A DNA stretch of 6,699 nt from Oscillospiraceae bacterium (lineage in GTDB: Bacteria > Bacillota_A > Clostridia > Oscillospirales > Oscillospiraceae): the NCBI GenBank assembly GCA_016302005.1, contig JAEDOK010000093.1:1-6699 (forward strand), written 5' to 3'. The notes beneath the pieces were generated by a model. The model searched no databases. It saw only the letters and a list, made by a program, of their open reading frames with translations, and had not been told where the DNA came from. Each line of letters starts with the position of its first letter. Positions within the stretch are counted from its first letter, which is position 1. Positions 1 through 4,781 of the stretch are shown piece by piece. A program made the position numbers and the translations under genes.

Positions 1-10
1 CACGATATCG

Positions 11-41
11 CAATTAAAATGTGCTTTGCACATTTTAATTG
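11..41. other. Perfect 14-bp hairpin with TTT loop
   Basis: The arms CAATTAAAATGTGC (11-24) and GCACATTTTAATTG (28-41) are exact reverse complements around a 3-nt loop. A weaker hairpin follows at 42-59 (GTGATT / AATCAC, 6-nt loop). No T tract follows, so it is not a textbook intrinsic terminator. It could end or protect the transcript of a gene left of the window, or be a small palindromic repeat. It is AT-rich, unlike the GC-rich repeats that follow. Confidence 0.6.
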
Positions 42-91
42 GTGATTGGTATGAATCACGGCAATCTGTAACAAAAACGCAGCCCATTTCC

Positions 92-118
92 CTGTAGGGC
101 GGGGACATGTCCCCGCCG
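92..118 (+). repeat. Left palindromic boundary of repeat block
   Basis: This 27-bp element starts CTGTAG and contains the perfect palindrome GGCGGGGACATGTCCCCGCC (98-117). Its exact reverse complement lies at 491-517, so the pair brackets the tandem array. A near-identical copy, with one extra C, lies at the end of eutH (from 4191). It resembles REP/BIME-type extragenic palindromes in style; I do not recognise a named family. Confidence 0.85.
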
Positions 119-161
119 TCCGCGCAGCGGCAGACCGTACAAACGAACAGCTTTGTACGCA
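119..161 (+). repeat. Linker with two small hairpins
   Basis: This linker joins the left palindrome to the tandem array. It contains CCGC-GCA-GCGG (120-130) and CGTACAAA / TTTGTACG (136-143 and 152-159, 8-nt loop). The same order of motifs (CCGCG..AGCGGCAGAC, GAACA, TTTGTACGCA, AGTTCCT) recurs diverged at about 4213-4280. It is therefore part of a longer mosaic element rather than unique sequence. Confidence 0.65.
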
Positions 162-490
162 CGCGGCAGTTCCTGCACGCGGGCGGATGATATCCGCCCC
201 TACGGCATTGACTTCGACCGTTCTCGTAGGGGCGGCTATCAGCCGCCCGGCGGAGGTTGCACGCGCGCGGCAGTTCCTGCACGCGGGCGGATGATATCCG
301 CCCCTACGGCATTGACTTCGACCGTTCTCGTAGGGGCGGCTATCAGCCGCCCGGCGGAGGTTGCACGCGCGCGGCAGTTCCTGCACGCGGGCGGATGATA
401 TCCGCCCCTACGGCATTGACTTCGACCGTTCTCGTAGGGGCGGCTATCAGCCGCCCGGCGGAGGTTGCACGCACGCGGCAGTTCCTGCAC
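162..490. repeat. Tandem array, three 104-bp units plus partial
   Basis: Units lie at 162-265, 266-369 and 370-473, with a 17-nt partial fourth at 474-490. By eye units 1 and 2 are identical, and unit 3 differs only in its last base. Each unit holds two opposed hairpins: GGGCGGAT-GAT-ATCCGCCC followed by CCTAC, and GTAGG followed by GGCGGCT-ATC-AGCCGCC. About 22 nt lies between the two. The near-identity points to recent duplication or homogenisation. Unit length is not a multiple of three, and the ORFs through it are repeat artefacts. Copy number may vary between strains or be mis-assembled. Confidence 0.9.
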
Positions 491-517
491 CGGCGGGGAC
501 ATGTCCCCGCCCTACAG
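491..517 (-). repeat. Right palindromic boundary of repeat block
   Basis: This is the exact reverse complement of 92-118, ending in CTACAG. It interrupts the fourth tandem unit after 17 nt. It sits about 30 bp upstream of the eutM ribosome binding site, so it lies in or near the eutM leader if transcription comes from upstream. Confidence 0.85.
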
Positions 518-558
518 ACACAATTCATTAAACTAAACTATATCATGGAGGAACCAAC

Positions 559-855
559 ATGAACACAAACGCACTCGGTATGATCGAAACCCGCGGACTG
601 GTCGGCGCGATTGAAGCGGCGGACGCGATGGTCAAGGCGGCAAATGTCCAGCTTGTGGGCAAGGAGCAGGTCGGCGGCGGCTTGGTCACCGTCATGGTGC
701 GCGGCGATGTCGGCGCGGTCAAGGCGGCGACGGACGCAGGCGCGGCAGCGGCGGAAAAGGTCGGGGAGCTGATCTCCGTCCATGTCATCCCCAGACCGCA
801 CACGGAGGTTGACGCGATCCTGCCCAAGGGGCGCGGCGATATCCCGCAGAAATAA
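559..855 (+). CDS. eutM: BMC-domain hexameric shell protein EutM/PduA type
   Basis: A 98-residue protein forming one BMC domain, the hexameric tile that makes the facets of a bacterial microcompartment shell. Family landmarks are [10 protein letters not shown] (5-14), [11 protein letters not shown] (20-30, with the edge lysine K26), the pore segment GKEQVGGG (34-41), [18 protein letters not shown] (48-65) and VHVIPRPH (74-81). The pore region carries glycine where PduA has serine, which with the neighbouring eut genes favours EutM over PduA. Length is normal for the family. The start is set by GGAGGAA at 547-553, 5 nt before ATG. The stop overlaps the next start (TAATG). It is the first gene of the visible operon; other shell genes (eutS, eutL, eutK) are not in the window. 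Confidence in a BMC-H protein is very high; the EutM name is slightly less certain. Confidence 0.95.
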   Translation: MNTNALGMIETRGLVGAIEAADAMVKAANVQLVGKEQVGGGLVTVMVRGDVGAVKAATDAGAAAAEKVGELISVHVIPRPHTEVDAILPKGRGDIPQK

Positions 856-1538
856 TGCTCTACACGGAGGAAAATGTCAAAGCCGCCCTGCGGACGCAGG
901 ACGGCAGGCGGGTCTTTTGGATGAAGGATGGCGACCGTCTGACGCCCTCCGCAAGGGATTGGCTGCGCAGCGAGCATATCCCCGTGGAAACGCGGAAAAA
1001 GACCTATACCACCCTGTTCGGCGGCGAATTCACGGAAAAGCCCGAGGAGCTGACCCATCTTTCCGGCAACCTTCTCGTGCCGAAGACCCACCCGCGCATC
1101 GCCTTTCGCGGGCAAATTGACGCTTTGGAGGCGGAGCTTCTGCTCTGCCAACACGAATTGCGGGAAAAGCCCTCCCTCGTCGCCGCCCTGCAGGAGATGC
1201 TCGATCTCGTCCGCTCCCTCATCCGCGCGGATGTGCTGAATGAACCGGTCGCGGAGGTTCGCCTGTGCGGACTTTCCGACGCGGAGCTGCGGGAGCACAG
1301 CCATTTTCCCGACAAATACTACGGGCAGCCGCACTTTCTGCCCGCCTATACCGACGGCGAAGCGGTCCTGCGGCTGAACCGTCTGCGCACAAAGGTGCGC
1401 GAAACGGAGCTTGCCTGCTGCCGCGCGTTTTCGGACGCAGACGGCAAGCTCCGCCGCGTGGATATTTTGCAGGCGCTCAACCGTCTTTCGAGCCTGTGCT
1501 GGATCCTGATGATCCGCTGCAAGGCGGGAAAGGAGTAA
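855..1538 (+). CDS. eutT: EutT-type cobalamin adenosyltransferase
   Basis: A 227-residue protein resembling EutT, which transfers the adenosyl group of ATP to cob(I)alamin to make coenzyme B12 for ethanolamine ammonia-lyase. Family-like stretches are an N-terminal TEENVKAALRTQDG (4-17), LTPSARDWL (29-37), and HLSGNLLVPKTHPRIAFRG (68-86), followed by helical sequence typical of the cobalamin adenosyltransferase fold. The enteric metal-binding motif HX11CCX2C is absent; the first cysteine is C98. As I recall, Listeria-type EutT also lacks it. The start overlaps the eutM stop (TAATG), implying translational coupling. A GGAGG at 866-870 points to an out-of-frame ATG and is likely a decoy. It is shorter than the enteric enzyme (about 267 residues), as expected without the metal-site insert. 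Confidence 0.9.
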   Translation: MLYTEENVKAALRTQDGRRVFWMKDGDRLTPSARDWLRSEHIPVETRKKTYTTLFGGEFTEKPEELTHLSGNLLVPKTHPRIAFRGQIDALEAELLLCQHELREKPSLVAALQEMLDLVRSLIRADVLNEPVAEVRLCGLSDAELREHSHFPDKYYGQPHFLPAYTDGEAVLRLNRLRTKVRETELACCRAFSDADGKLRRVDILQALNRLSSLCWILMIRCKAGKE

Positions 1539-1540
1539 CA

Positions 1541-2143
1541 ATGGACGATTTGGTAACGCGCATCACCGACGCTTTGCAGTCGCGCCTATTTGTCGAGTTA
1601 GAGGCGTCGGGACGCCATGTGCATCTGACGAAGGAGGCCGCCTTAACGCTTTTCGGCCACGGCTTGACGGAAAAACGCCCGCTCTCGCAGCCGGGGCAGT
1701 TCGTCTGCAACGAGCGGGTCAGCCTCATTACCCCGAAGGGACGCTTTGACCGCGTCGCCGTCTTGGGGCCCGAGCGAAACGAATGTCAGGTCGAGCTGTC
1801 CAAGACCGACTGCGTGACCCTCGGCATCCAAGCGCCCGTGCGTCAGAGCGGGAAAACCGAGGGAACGGGCGGCATCCTCATCGAAAACGGCGACCGGCAG
1901 CTCACCCTGACCGCCGGTGTCATCATCGCGCAGCGGCACATCCATATGACCCCCGAGGACGCCGCTCTGCGCGGACTGCACGACGGCGCAGTCGTCCGCC
2001 TGAAGGCGCTGACGGAGCGCCCCGTGACCTTTGAGGAGGTCGTCGTGCGCGTCAGCCCGAAGTTCCGCACCTACGCCCACCTGGACTATGACGAGGCGAA
2101 CGCCTGCGGTTTTCGGGCGGGTGACTTGGGGATGATCCTATGA
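1541..2143 (+). CDS. pduL: PduL-type phosphotransacylase
   Basis: A 200-residue phosphate acyltransferase of the PduL family, unrelated to Pta. In a eut microcompartment it converts acetyl-CoA plus phosphate to acetyl phosphate, recycling CoA in the lumen. Two tandem PduL half-domains are visible. The first has SGRHVHLT (23-30) and VAVLGPERNECQVELSKTD (72-90). The second has AQRHIHMTPEDA (130-141) and YAHLDYDEANA (178-188). Expected zinc ligands are H26, H28, H133, H135 and H180. Residues 1-16 (MDDLVTRITDALQSRL) look like the short amphipathic helix that targets PduL enzymes into shells. The start follows AAAGGAG (1529-1535), 5 nt before ATG and 2 nt after the eutT stop. A longer open frame upstream overlaps eutT and is not used. 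The stop overlaps the next start (ATGA). It may also be labelled eutD in Firmicutes. Confidence 0.94.
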   Translation: MDDLVTRITDALQSRLFVELEASGRHVHLTKEAALTLFGHGLTEKRPLSQPGQFVCNERVSLITPKGRFDRVAVLGPERNECQVELSKTDCVTLGIQAPVRQSGKTEGTGGILIENGDRQLTLTAGVIIAQRHIHMTPEDAALRGLHDGAVVRLKALTERPVTFEEVVVRVSPKFRTYAHLDYDEANACGFRAGDLGMIL

Positions 2144-2619
2144 ATGAGCGCTTGATCGAGGAGGTCGTCGCGGAGGTAAGGCGCAGACAGGCGCTGGAGC
2201 AGCCCGCCGCCTTGCTCTTAGGACACGCGCCCGCAAGGGAGCTGGGCTTTCACTATGTCACGGAGGAGGACTACGCGGCAGTCGTGATCGGCTCCCTGAC
2301 GGCGTGTCAGCTTCTGCACCAGCCTGACGAGGCAGTTACGCAGGCACTGCTCCTGGGCAAGCCCGTCTACCTCTGCCCGGAGGGCTTGGAATACCGGCAA
2401 TACAGCCATACAGGCAACCGCGTGCTGTGGTCGCGCCTGCTTGCCGCCGAACGGCAGCTAAAGCAGCTGGGCGTGCAGTTTTTGGAGCGAAACGCAAACG
2501 GCAGCGGGAACGGAAAGCTGCTCACCGCCGACGAGGTGCGCCGCCGTCTGCGGGAGGGTCTGCCGATCGAGGGGCGGCTGACCCCCTTGGCGCGAGATGT
2601 TATGGAGGGCAAGGCATGA
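2140..2619 (+). CDS. Uncharacterised ethanolamine-operon protein
   Basis: A 159-residue soluble protein with no catalytic motif that I recognise. It has an N-terminal helix (1-20), then alternating hydrophobic strands and helices: PAALLLGHAP (22-31), YAAVVIGSL (45-53), ALLLGKPVYLCPEG (69-82). This suggests a Rossmann-like or flavoprotein-like alpha/beta core. A charged helical C-terminus follows, with LTPLARDVMEGK (147-158). Firmicutes eut operons commonly carry an unnamed protein at this place that is absent from enterobacterial operons (family 'eut_hyp', TIGR02536, as I recall); assignment to it is inference. It starts inside the pduL stop (ATGA) and its TGA overlaps the eutN ATG (ATGA), so it is embedded in the operon and probably co-translated. 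A role in handling the cargo or cofactor is only guilt by association. Confidence 0.85.
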   Translation: MNERLIEEVVAEVRRRQALEQPAALLLGHAPARELGFHYVTEEDYAAVVIGSLTACQLLHQPDEAVTQALLLGKPVYLCPEGLEYRQYSHTGNRVLWSRLLAAERQLKQLGVQFLERNANGSGNGKLLTADEVRRRLREGLPIEGRLTPLARDVMEGKA

Positions 2620-2864
2620 AGGTCGGCACCGTGACCGGCTCCGTTTGGGCGACCAAAAAATGCCCCGCGCTCACGGGGCAGAGCCTATTGCGCGTGCGGG
2701 TCGGGCAGGAGGAGCTTATCGCGGCGGACCTTGTGGGCGCAGGGGAAGGCGAACGGGTGATCCTCGCCTTCGGCGGCGCCGCCCGTCTCGTCCGCCCAAA
2801 CACCCCCGCCGACGCTGCCATCGTCGCCATCTTAGACGAGCAAACACCCCCCGTCGAAGCGTAG
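2616..2864 (+). CDS. eutN: EutN/CcmL-type pentameric shell vertex protein
   Basis: An 82-residue BMC-P protein, the pentamer that caps the vertices of the microcompartment shell. The beta-barrel signature is clear: MKVGTVTGSVWATKK (1-15), GQSLLRVRV (21-29), AADLVGAGEGERVILAFGG (36-54), AARLV (55-59), ADAAIVAILDE (65-75). It is shorter than enteric EutN (about 95 residues): the loop after strand 2 is abbreviated and the C-terminus is brief. The start is fixed by GGAGGG at 2604-2609, 6 nt before ATG, with ATGA overlap of the preceding gene. The TAG stop lies inside a GTAGGGGCGG repeat element that begins at 2861, so the final codon and stop are repeat-derived. It is the last gene of the tightly linked operon. 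Confidence 0.92.
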   Translation: MKVGTVTGSVWATKKCPALTGQSLLRVRVGQEELIAADLVGAGEGERVILAFGGAARLVRPNTPADAAIVAILDEQTPPVEA

Positions 2865-2890
2865 GGGCGGCTATCAGCCGACCGCGTACA
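2861..2890 (+). repeat. Palindromic element fused to eutN 3' end
   Basis: GTAGGGGCGGCTATCAGCCG (2861-2880) matches the second hairpin of the 92-517 array. It runs on into ACCGCGTACA, similar to the sequence after the palindrome at the end of eutH (4217-4222). Its TAG is the eutN stop codon. The hairpin GGCGGCT-ATC-AGCCG may protect the 3' end of the eut message; no T tract follows. Confidence 0.8.
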
Positions 2891-2941
2891 GAAAACACCT
2901 ACCGCGTACACCCTCCATCGCACGCAGACGCTTTTTCCCAT

Positions 2942-3045
2942 GTCATTGCGAGGCGCAACGCGCCGTGGCAATCTCGTACGGGAACTGCCGGCTATGTGCA
3001 AGAATCGAAAGAAGATTGCCGCGTCGCTGCGCTCCTCGCAATGAC
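2942..3045. repeat. Two opposed 33-bp repeats between eutN and eutH
   Basis: The left arm (2942-2974) starts GTCATTGCGAGG and ends GGCAATCT. The right arm (3013-3045) is the same element inverted (AGATTGCC ... CCTCGCAATGAC). The arms differ at several central positions. About 38 nt lies between them, so the transcript could fold into a long stem-loop. Related copies occur at 4393-4425, 5974-6013, 6034 onward and 6675 onward. The TCATTGCGAGG...GGCAATCT type of interspersed repeat is widespread in bacterial intergenic DNA. The remaining 2891-2941 and 3046-3099 show no gene. Confidence 0.85.
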
Positions 3046-3110
3046 AAGTAAGACGGCCGTTTCCACCATTCTTCGTTATTCCCTATTCACTGCCAATTCG
3101 GAGGTATCCC

Positions 3111-4196
3111 ATGTCCGTTGATGAAATCATTCTCTGGCTGATGGCAATTTTCATGGTGCTCGGCGCACTGGACCGTATTTTCGGCAGCCGCTTAGGTCTC
3201 GGCAAGCAATTTGAGGAGGGCATCTTAGCCATCGGCGCCCTCGCCCTGTCCATGCTCGGCATTCTCTCCCTTGCCCCCGTGCTGGCAAAGCTCCTGCGCC
3301 CCGTTCTTGTGCCGATCTACGGCTTTCTCGGCGCGGATCCCGCCATGTTCGCGGGTACCATCCTCGCAAACGACATGGGCGGCGCACCCCTCGCCTTTGC
3401 GCTTGCGCGATCCACGCAGGCGGCGCAGTTCGGCGGACTGATCGTCGGCGCAATGCTCGGCGCAACCGTCGTCTTTACGATTCCCGTTGCCCTCGGCATC
3501 ATTCAACCGGATGACCGTCCCGCCCTCGCCAAGGGTGTCCTTGCAGGCGTCGTCACCATCCCCGTGGGCGCGTTCGTCGGCGGACTGGTCGCGGGCTTCC
3601 CGATTCTGATGATCCTGCGCAACCTCGTGCCCATCGTGCTGTTCGCGGTTCTGATCGCCCTCGGCTTGTGGAAATTCGAGCGCGCCATGATCAAGGGCTT
3701 CATCGGCTTCGGCAAGGGTGTCCTCGCAGTCATCACCGTCGGACTGGCAGCCGCCGTCTTTGCGCAGCTGACCGGCATCACCGTCATCCCCGGCATGGCG
3801 CCGCTGACAGACGGCGTCGAGGTCGTCGCGGGCATCGGCTTCGTGCTGGCAGGCGCGTTCCCCTTGGTCTTCGTGCTGACCAAGGTGCTCAAAAAGCCGC
3901 TTTTGAAATTGGGCGGACTGTTGGGCATGAACGAGATCGCCGCTGCCGGCATGGTCGCCAGCCTTGCCAACTCCATCCCCATGTTCGGCATGATGAAGGA
4001 CATGGACGCCCGGGGCAAGATCCTCAATGTCGCCTTTGCCGTCTCCGCCGCCTTCGTCTTCGGAGACCACCTCGGCTTCACGGCGGGCTTTGACAAAACC
4101 ATGCTCGTCCCCGTCATCATCGCCAAGCTCTCCGGCGGCGTCGCCGCCGTCTCAGTCGCCCTCCTCCTCACCCGCAGAACAAAAAACGCTCTGTAG
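3111..4196 (+). CDS. eutH: EutH ethanolamine permease
   Basis: A 361-residue, very hydrophobic inner-membrane protein with about ten membrane segments, recognised as EutH, which helps ethanolamine enter the cell when it is scarce or protonated. Landmarks are the first segment at about 5-24, ANDMGGAPLAFALA (86-99), TIPVALGIIQPDD (123-135), the segment rich in glycine and alanine at 143-185, and GDHLGFTAGFDKTML (318-332). It is shorter than enteric EutH (about 408 residues), closer to the Gram-positive forms. The start is set by GGAGG at 3100-3104, 6 nt before ATG. The 246-nt gap and repeat spacer separate it from eutN, and I see no convincing promoter there, so it may be read through from the operon or have its own weak promoter. 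The TAG stop lies inside a repeat palindrome (CTGTAGGGCGG), so the last codon and stop are repeat-derived. Confidence 0.93.
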   Translation: MSVDEIILWLMAIFMVLGALDRIFGSRLGLGKQFEEGILAIGALALSMLGILSLAPVLAKLLRPVLVPIYGFLGADPAMFAGTILANDMGGAPLAFALARSTQAAQFGGLIVGAMLGATVVFTIPVALGIIQPDDRPALAKGVLAGVVTIPVGAFVGGLVAGFPILMILRNLVPIVLFAVLIALGLWKFERAMIKGFIGFGKGVLAVITVGLAAAVFAQLTGITVIPGMAPLTDGVEVVAGIGFVLAGAFPLVFVLTKVLKKPLLKLGGLLGMNEIAAAGMVASLANSIPMFGMMKDMDARGKILNVAFAVSAAFVFGDHLGFTAGFDKTMLVPVIIAKLSGGVAAVSVALLLTRRTKNAL

Positions 4197-4280
4197 GGCG
4201 GGGACATGTCCCCCGCCGACCGCGTAAGCGGCAGACGGCAGGCATGAACAAGTTTGTACGCAATCGGTAGTTCCTACACG
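4191..4280 (+). repeat. Mosaic repeat, copy of the 92-180 segment
   Basis: It begins CTGTAGGGCGGGGACATGTC and continues with CCGACCGCGTAAGCGGCAGAC, GAACAAGTTTGTACGCA, and AGTTCCTACACG. This parallels 92-180 block by block, with small indels including an extra C in the palindrome. The first six bases contain the eutH stop codon. Confidence 0.8.
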
Positions 4281-4371
4281 AGATTGCACCCGCAAGGGGT
4301 ACGCCGCATCCGTAGCGCTCGTTCCTCGCGAACGGCTGCGCAGCCGCGCCTCGTTCCTCGGCTCGCAATGA
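4281..4371 (-). repeat. Composite repeat, inverted relative to 6035-6124
   Basis: Read on the minus strand it runs TCATTGCGAG, then GCGCAGCCGTTCGCGAGGAA, CGAGCG, ACGGATGCGG, TACCCCTTGCGGGTGCAATC. The same blocks appear on the plus strand at 6035-6124. The two copies lie on either side of prfB in opposite orientation. There is no coding content. Confidence 0.8.
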
Positions 4372-4392
4372 TATGGAAAGGCTACCCTATTT

Positions 4393-4425
4393 GTCATTGC
4401 GAGGAGCGTAGCGACGTGGCAATCT
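4393..4425 (+). repeat. 33-bp GTCATTGCGAGG...GGCAATCT repeat
   Basis: A full-length copy with the internal palindromic core GAGCGTAGCGACG. It matches the inverted arm at 3013-3045 at all but two positions by eye. Confidence 0.85.
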
Positions 4426-4492
4426 ATTTCTTGCTTGATACCCACTGCGTAGGCGCGTCAGGGATGCCGCGCACTACAACCGTATCTTACCC

Positions 4493-4513
4493 CTGTAGGG
4501 CGCAGCGTGCCGG
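4493..4513 (+). repeat. Degenerate palindromic element
   Basis: CTGTAGGGCG followed by CAGCGTGCCGG looks like a decayed relative of the 92-118 element, keeping the CTGTAGGG lead and a short GGCGC-AGC-GTGCC hairpin. The stretch 4426-4492 shows only weakly repeat-like sequence and no gene. Confidence 0.4.
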
Positions 4514-4551
4514 TTTTCCGCAGAAAAAGCGCTCCGATGCAAATTTTTCCC

Positions 4552-4580
4552 TTTACAGACCGAGGCAATTCGGTTATACT
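4552..4580 (+). promoter_or_regulatory. Strong sigma-70-type promoter for prfB
   Basis: The -35 box TTTACA (4552-4557) and -10 box TATACT (4575-4580) are each 5/6 matches to consensus, with an ideal 17-nt spacer. An ACCGA-N6-TCGGT inverted repeat (4559-4574) fills the spacer and could be an operator, though this is speculative. Transcription should start near 4586-4588, inside the GGGAGG that precedes the leader ORF. The transcript would then have an extremely short 5' end before that ATG. Confidence 0.8.
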
Positions 4581-4595
4581 ATGGGAGGAAAAATT

Positions 4596-4781
4596 ATGGA
4601 AGCTCTGAATAAATCCGCAAGAGCGGTCAGCGAGAGATTTTGCCGCAAATTAAGGTTTGAAAACCGCAGGAATACTTTGTGTATCCCAAGGTTTTCGAAC
4701 CGATCAGTTGCGGCAAAAGATCCGCTGAGCGCCGCCGCTGATTTGTTCAGAGGTTCCTTAGAATCGGAGCAATTTTTATGA
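4596..4781 (+). CDS. Putative 61-residue leader ORF before prfB
   Basis: This is an open frame starting MEALNKSARAVSERF and ending with ESEQFL, followed by TGA. I recognise no family; the product is basic in its first half and has no membrane segment. In favour of translation: GGGAGG (4583-4588) lies 7 nt before ATG, a strong promoter sits directly upstream, and the TGA stop overlaps the prfB ATG as ATGA. Against it: most of the frame lies across a long hairpin (4623-4735), whose sequence may be constrained by RNA structure instead; the likely transcription start falls within the Shine-Dalgarno sequence; and an open frame of about 60 codons could occur by chance. If translated, it would couple prfB translation to termination at a codon recognised by RF2. 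The peptide sequence itself may not matter. Confidence 0.45.
   Translation: MEALNKSARAVSERFCRKLRFENRRNTLCIPRFSNRSVAAKDPLSAAADLFRGSLESEQFL
4623..4735 (+). promoter_or_regulatory. Long imperfect hairpin in prfB leader
   Basis: Nested arms are visible. The outer arm GCGGTCAGCG (4623-4632) pairs with CGCTGAGCGCCGC (4723-4735) with a 3-nt bulge. TTTTGCCGCAA (4638-4648) pairs with TTGCGGCAAAA (4708-4718), 11 bp. GGTTTGAAAACC (4654-4665) pairs with GGTTTTCGAACC (4690-4701), 12 bp with one G-U. GGAATAC (4669-4675) pairs with GTATCC (4681-4686) with one bulge, closing a TTTGT loop. The whole makes one rod about 113 nt long between promoter and prfB. It has no T tract. It could be a regulatory RNA structure, an RNase III site or a decayed MITE; no target-site duplication is obvious. 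Confidence 0.7.

Noticed and set aside
57..67. Remnant of the 33-bp repeat (CACGGCAATCT)
   Set aside because: Only about 10 bases match the right end of the family, too short to support an element.
1..90. EutV (ANTAR) antiterminator target of paired hexaloop hairpins before the eut genes
   Set aside because: The 42-59 hairpin has a 6-nt loop (GGTATG), but it lacks the A at loop position 1 and G at position 4 expected for ANTAR targets; the adjacent hairpin has a 3-nt loop.
162..490. CRISPR array
   Set aside because: Units are 104 bp, contiguous and near-identical throughout, with no unique spacers and no cas genes.
1..558. Adenosylcobalamin riboswitch upstream of eutM
   Set aside because: I see no B12-box-like conserved core; the region is occupied by repeats.
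153..562. Overlapping plus and minus frames encoding repeated peptides (ARGSSCTRADDIRPYG)
   Set aside because: They are translations of the 104-bp tandem repeat. Unit length is not a multiple of three, so the same peptide appears in different frames.
1265..1540. Upstream extension of the pduL frame
   Set aside because: It overlaps eutT, encodes R- and A-rich shadow sequence, and the ATG at 1541 has a good ribosome binding site and matches the family's start.
543..1541. 332-codon open frame on the minus strand
   Set aside because: It lies antisense to eutM and eutT, whose families are clear. GC-rich third codon positions keep the opposite frame open.
3225..4070. 281-codon minus-strand frame rich in D, E, G, H
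   Set aside because: It is antisense to eutH; its strongly biased composition is a shadow of hydrophobic codons on the other strand.
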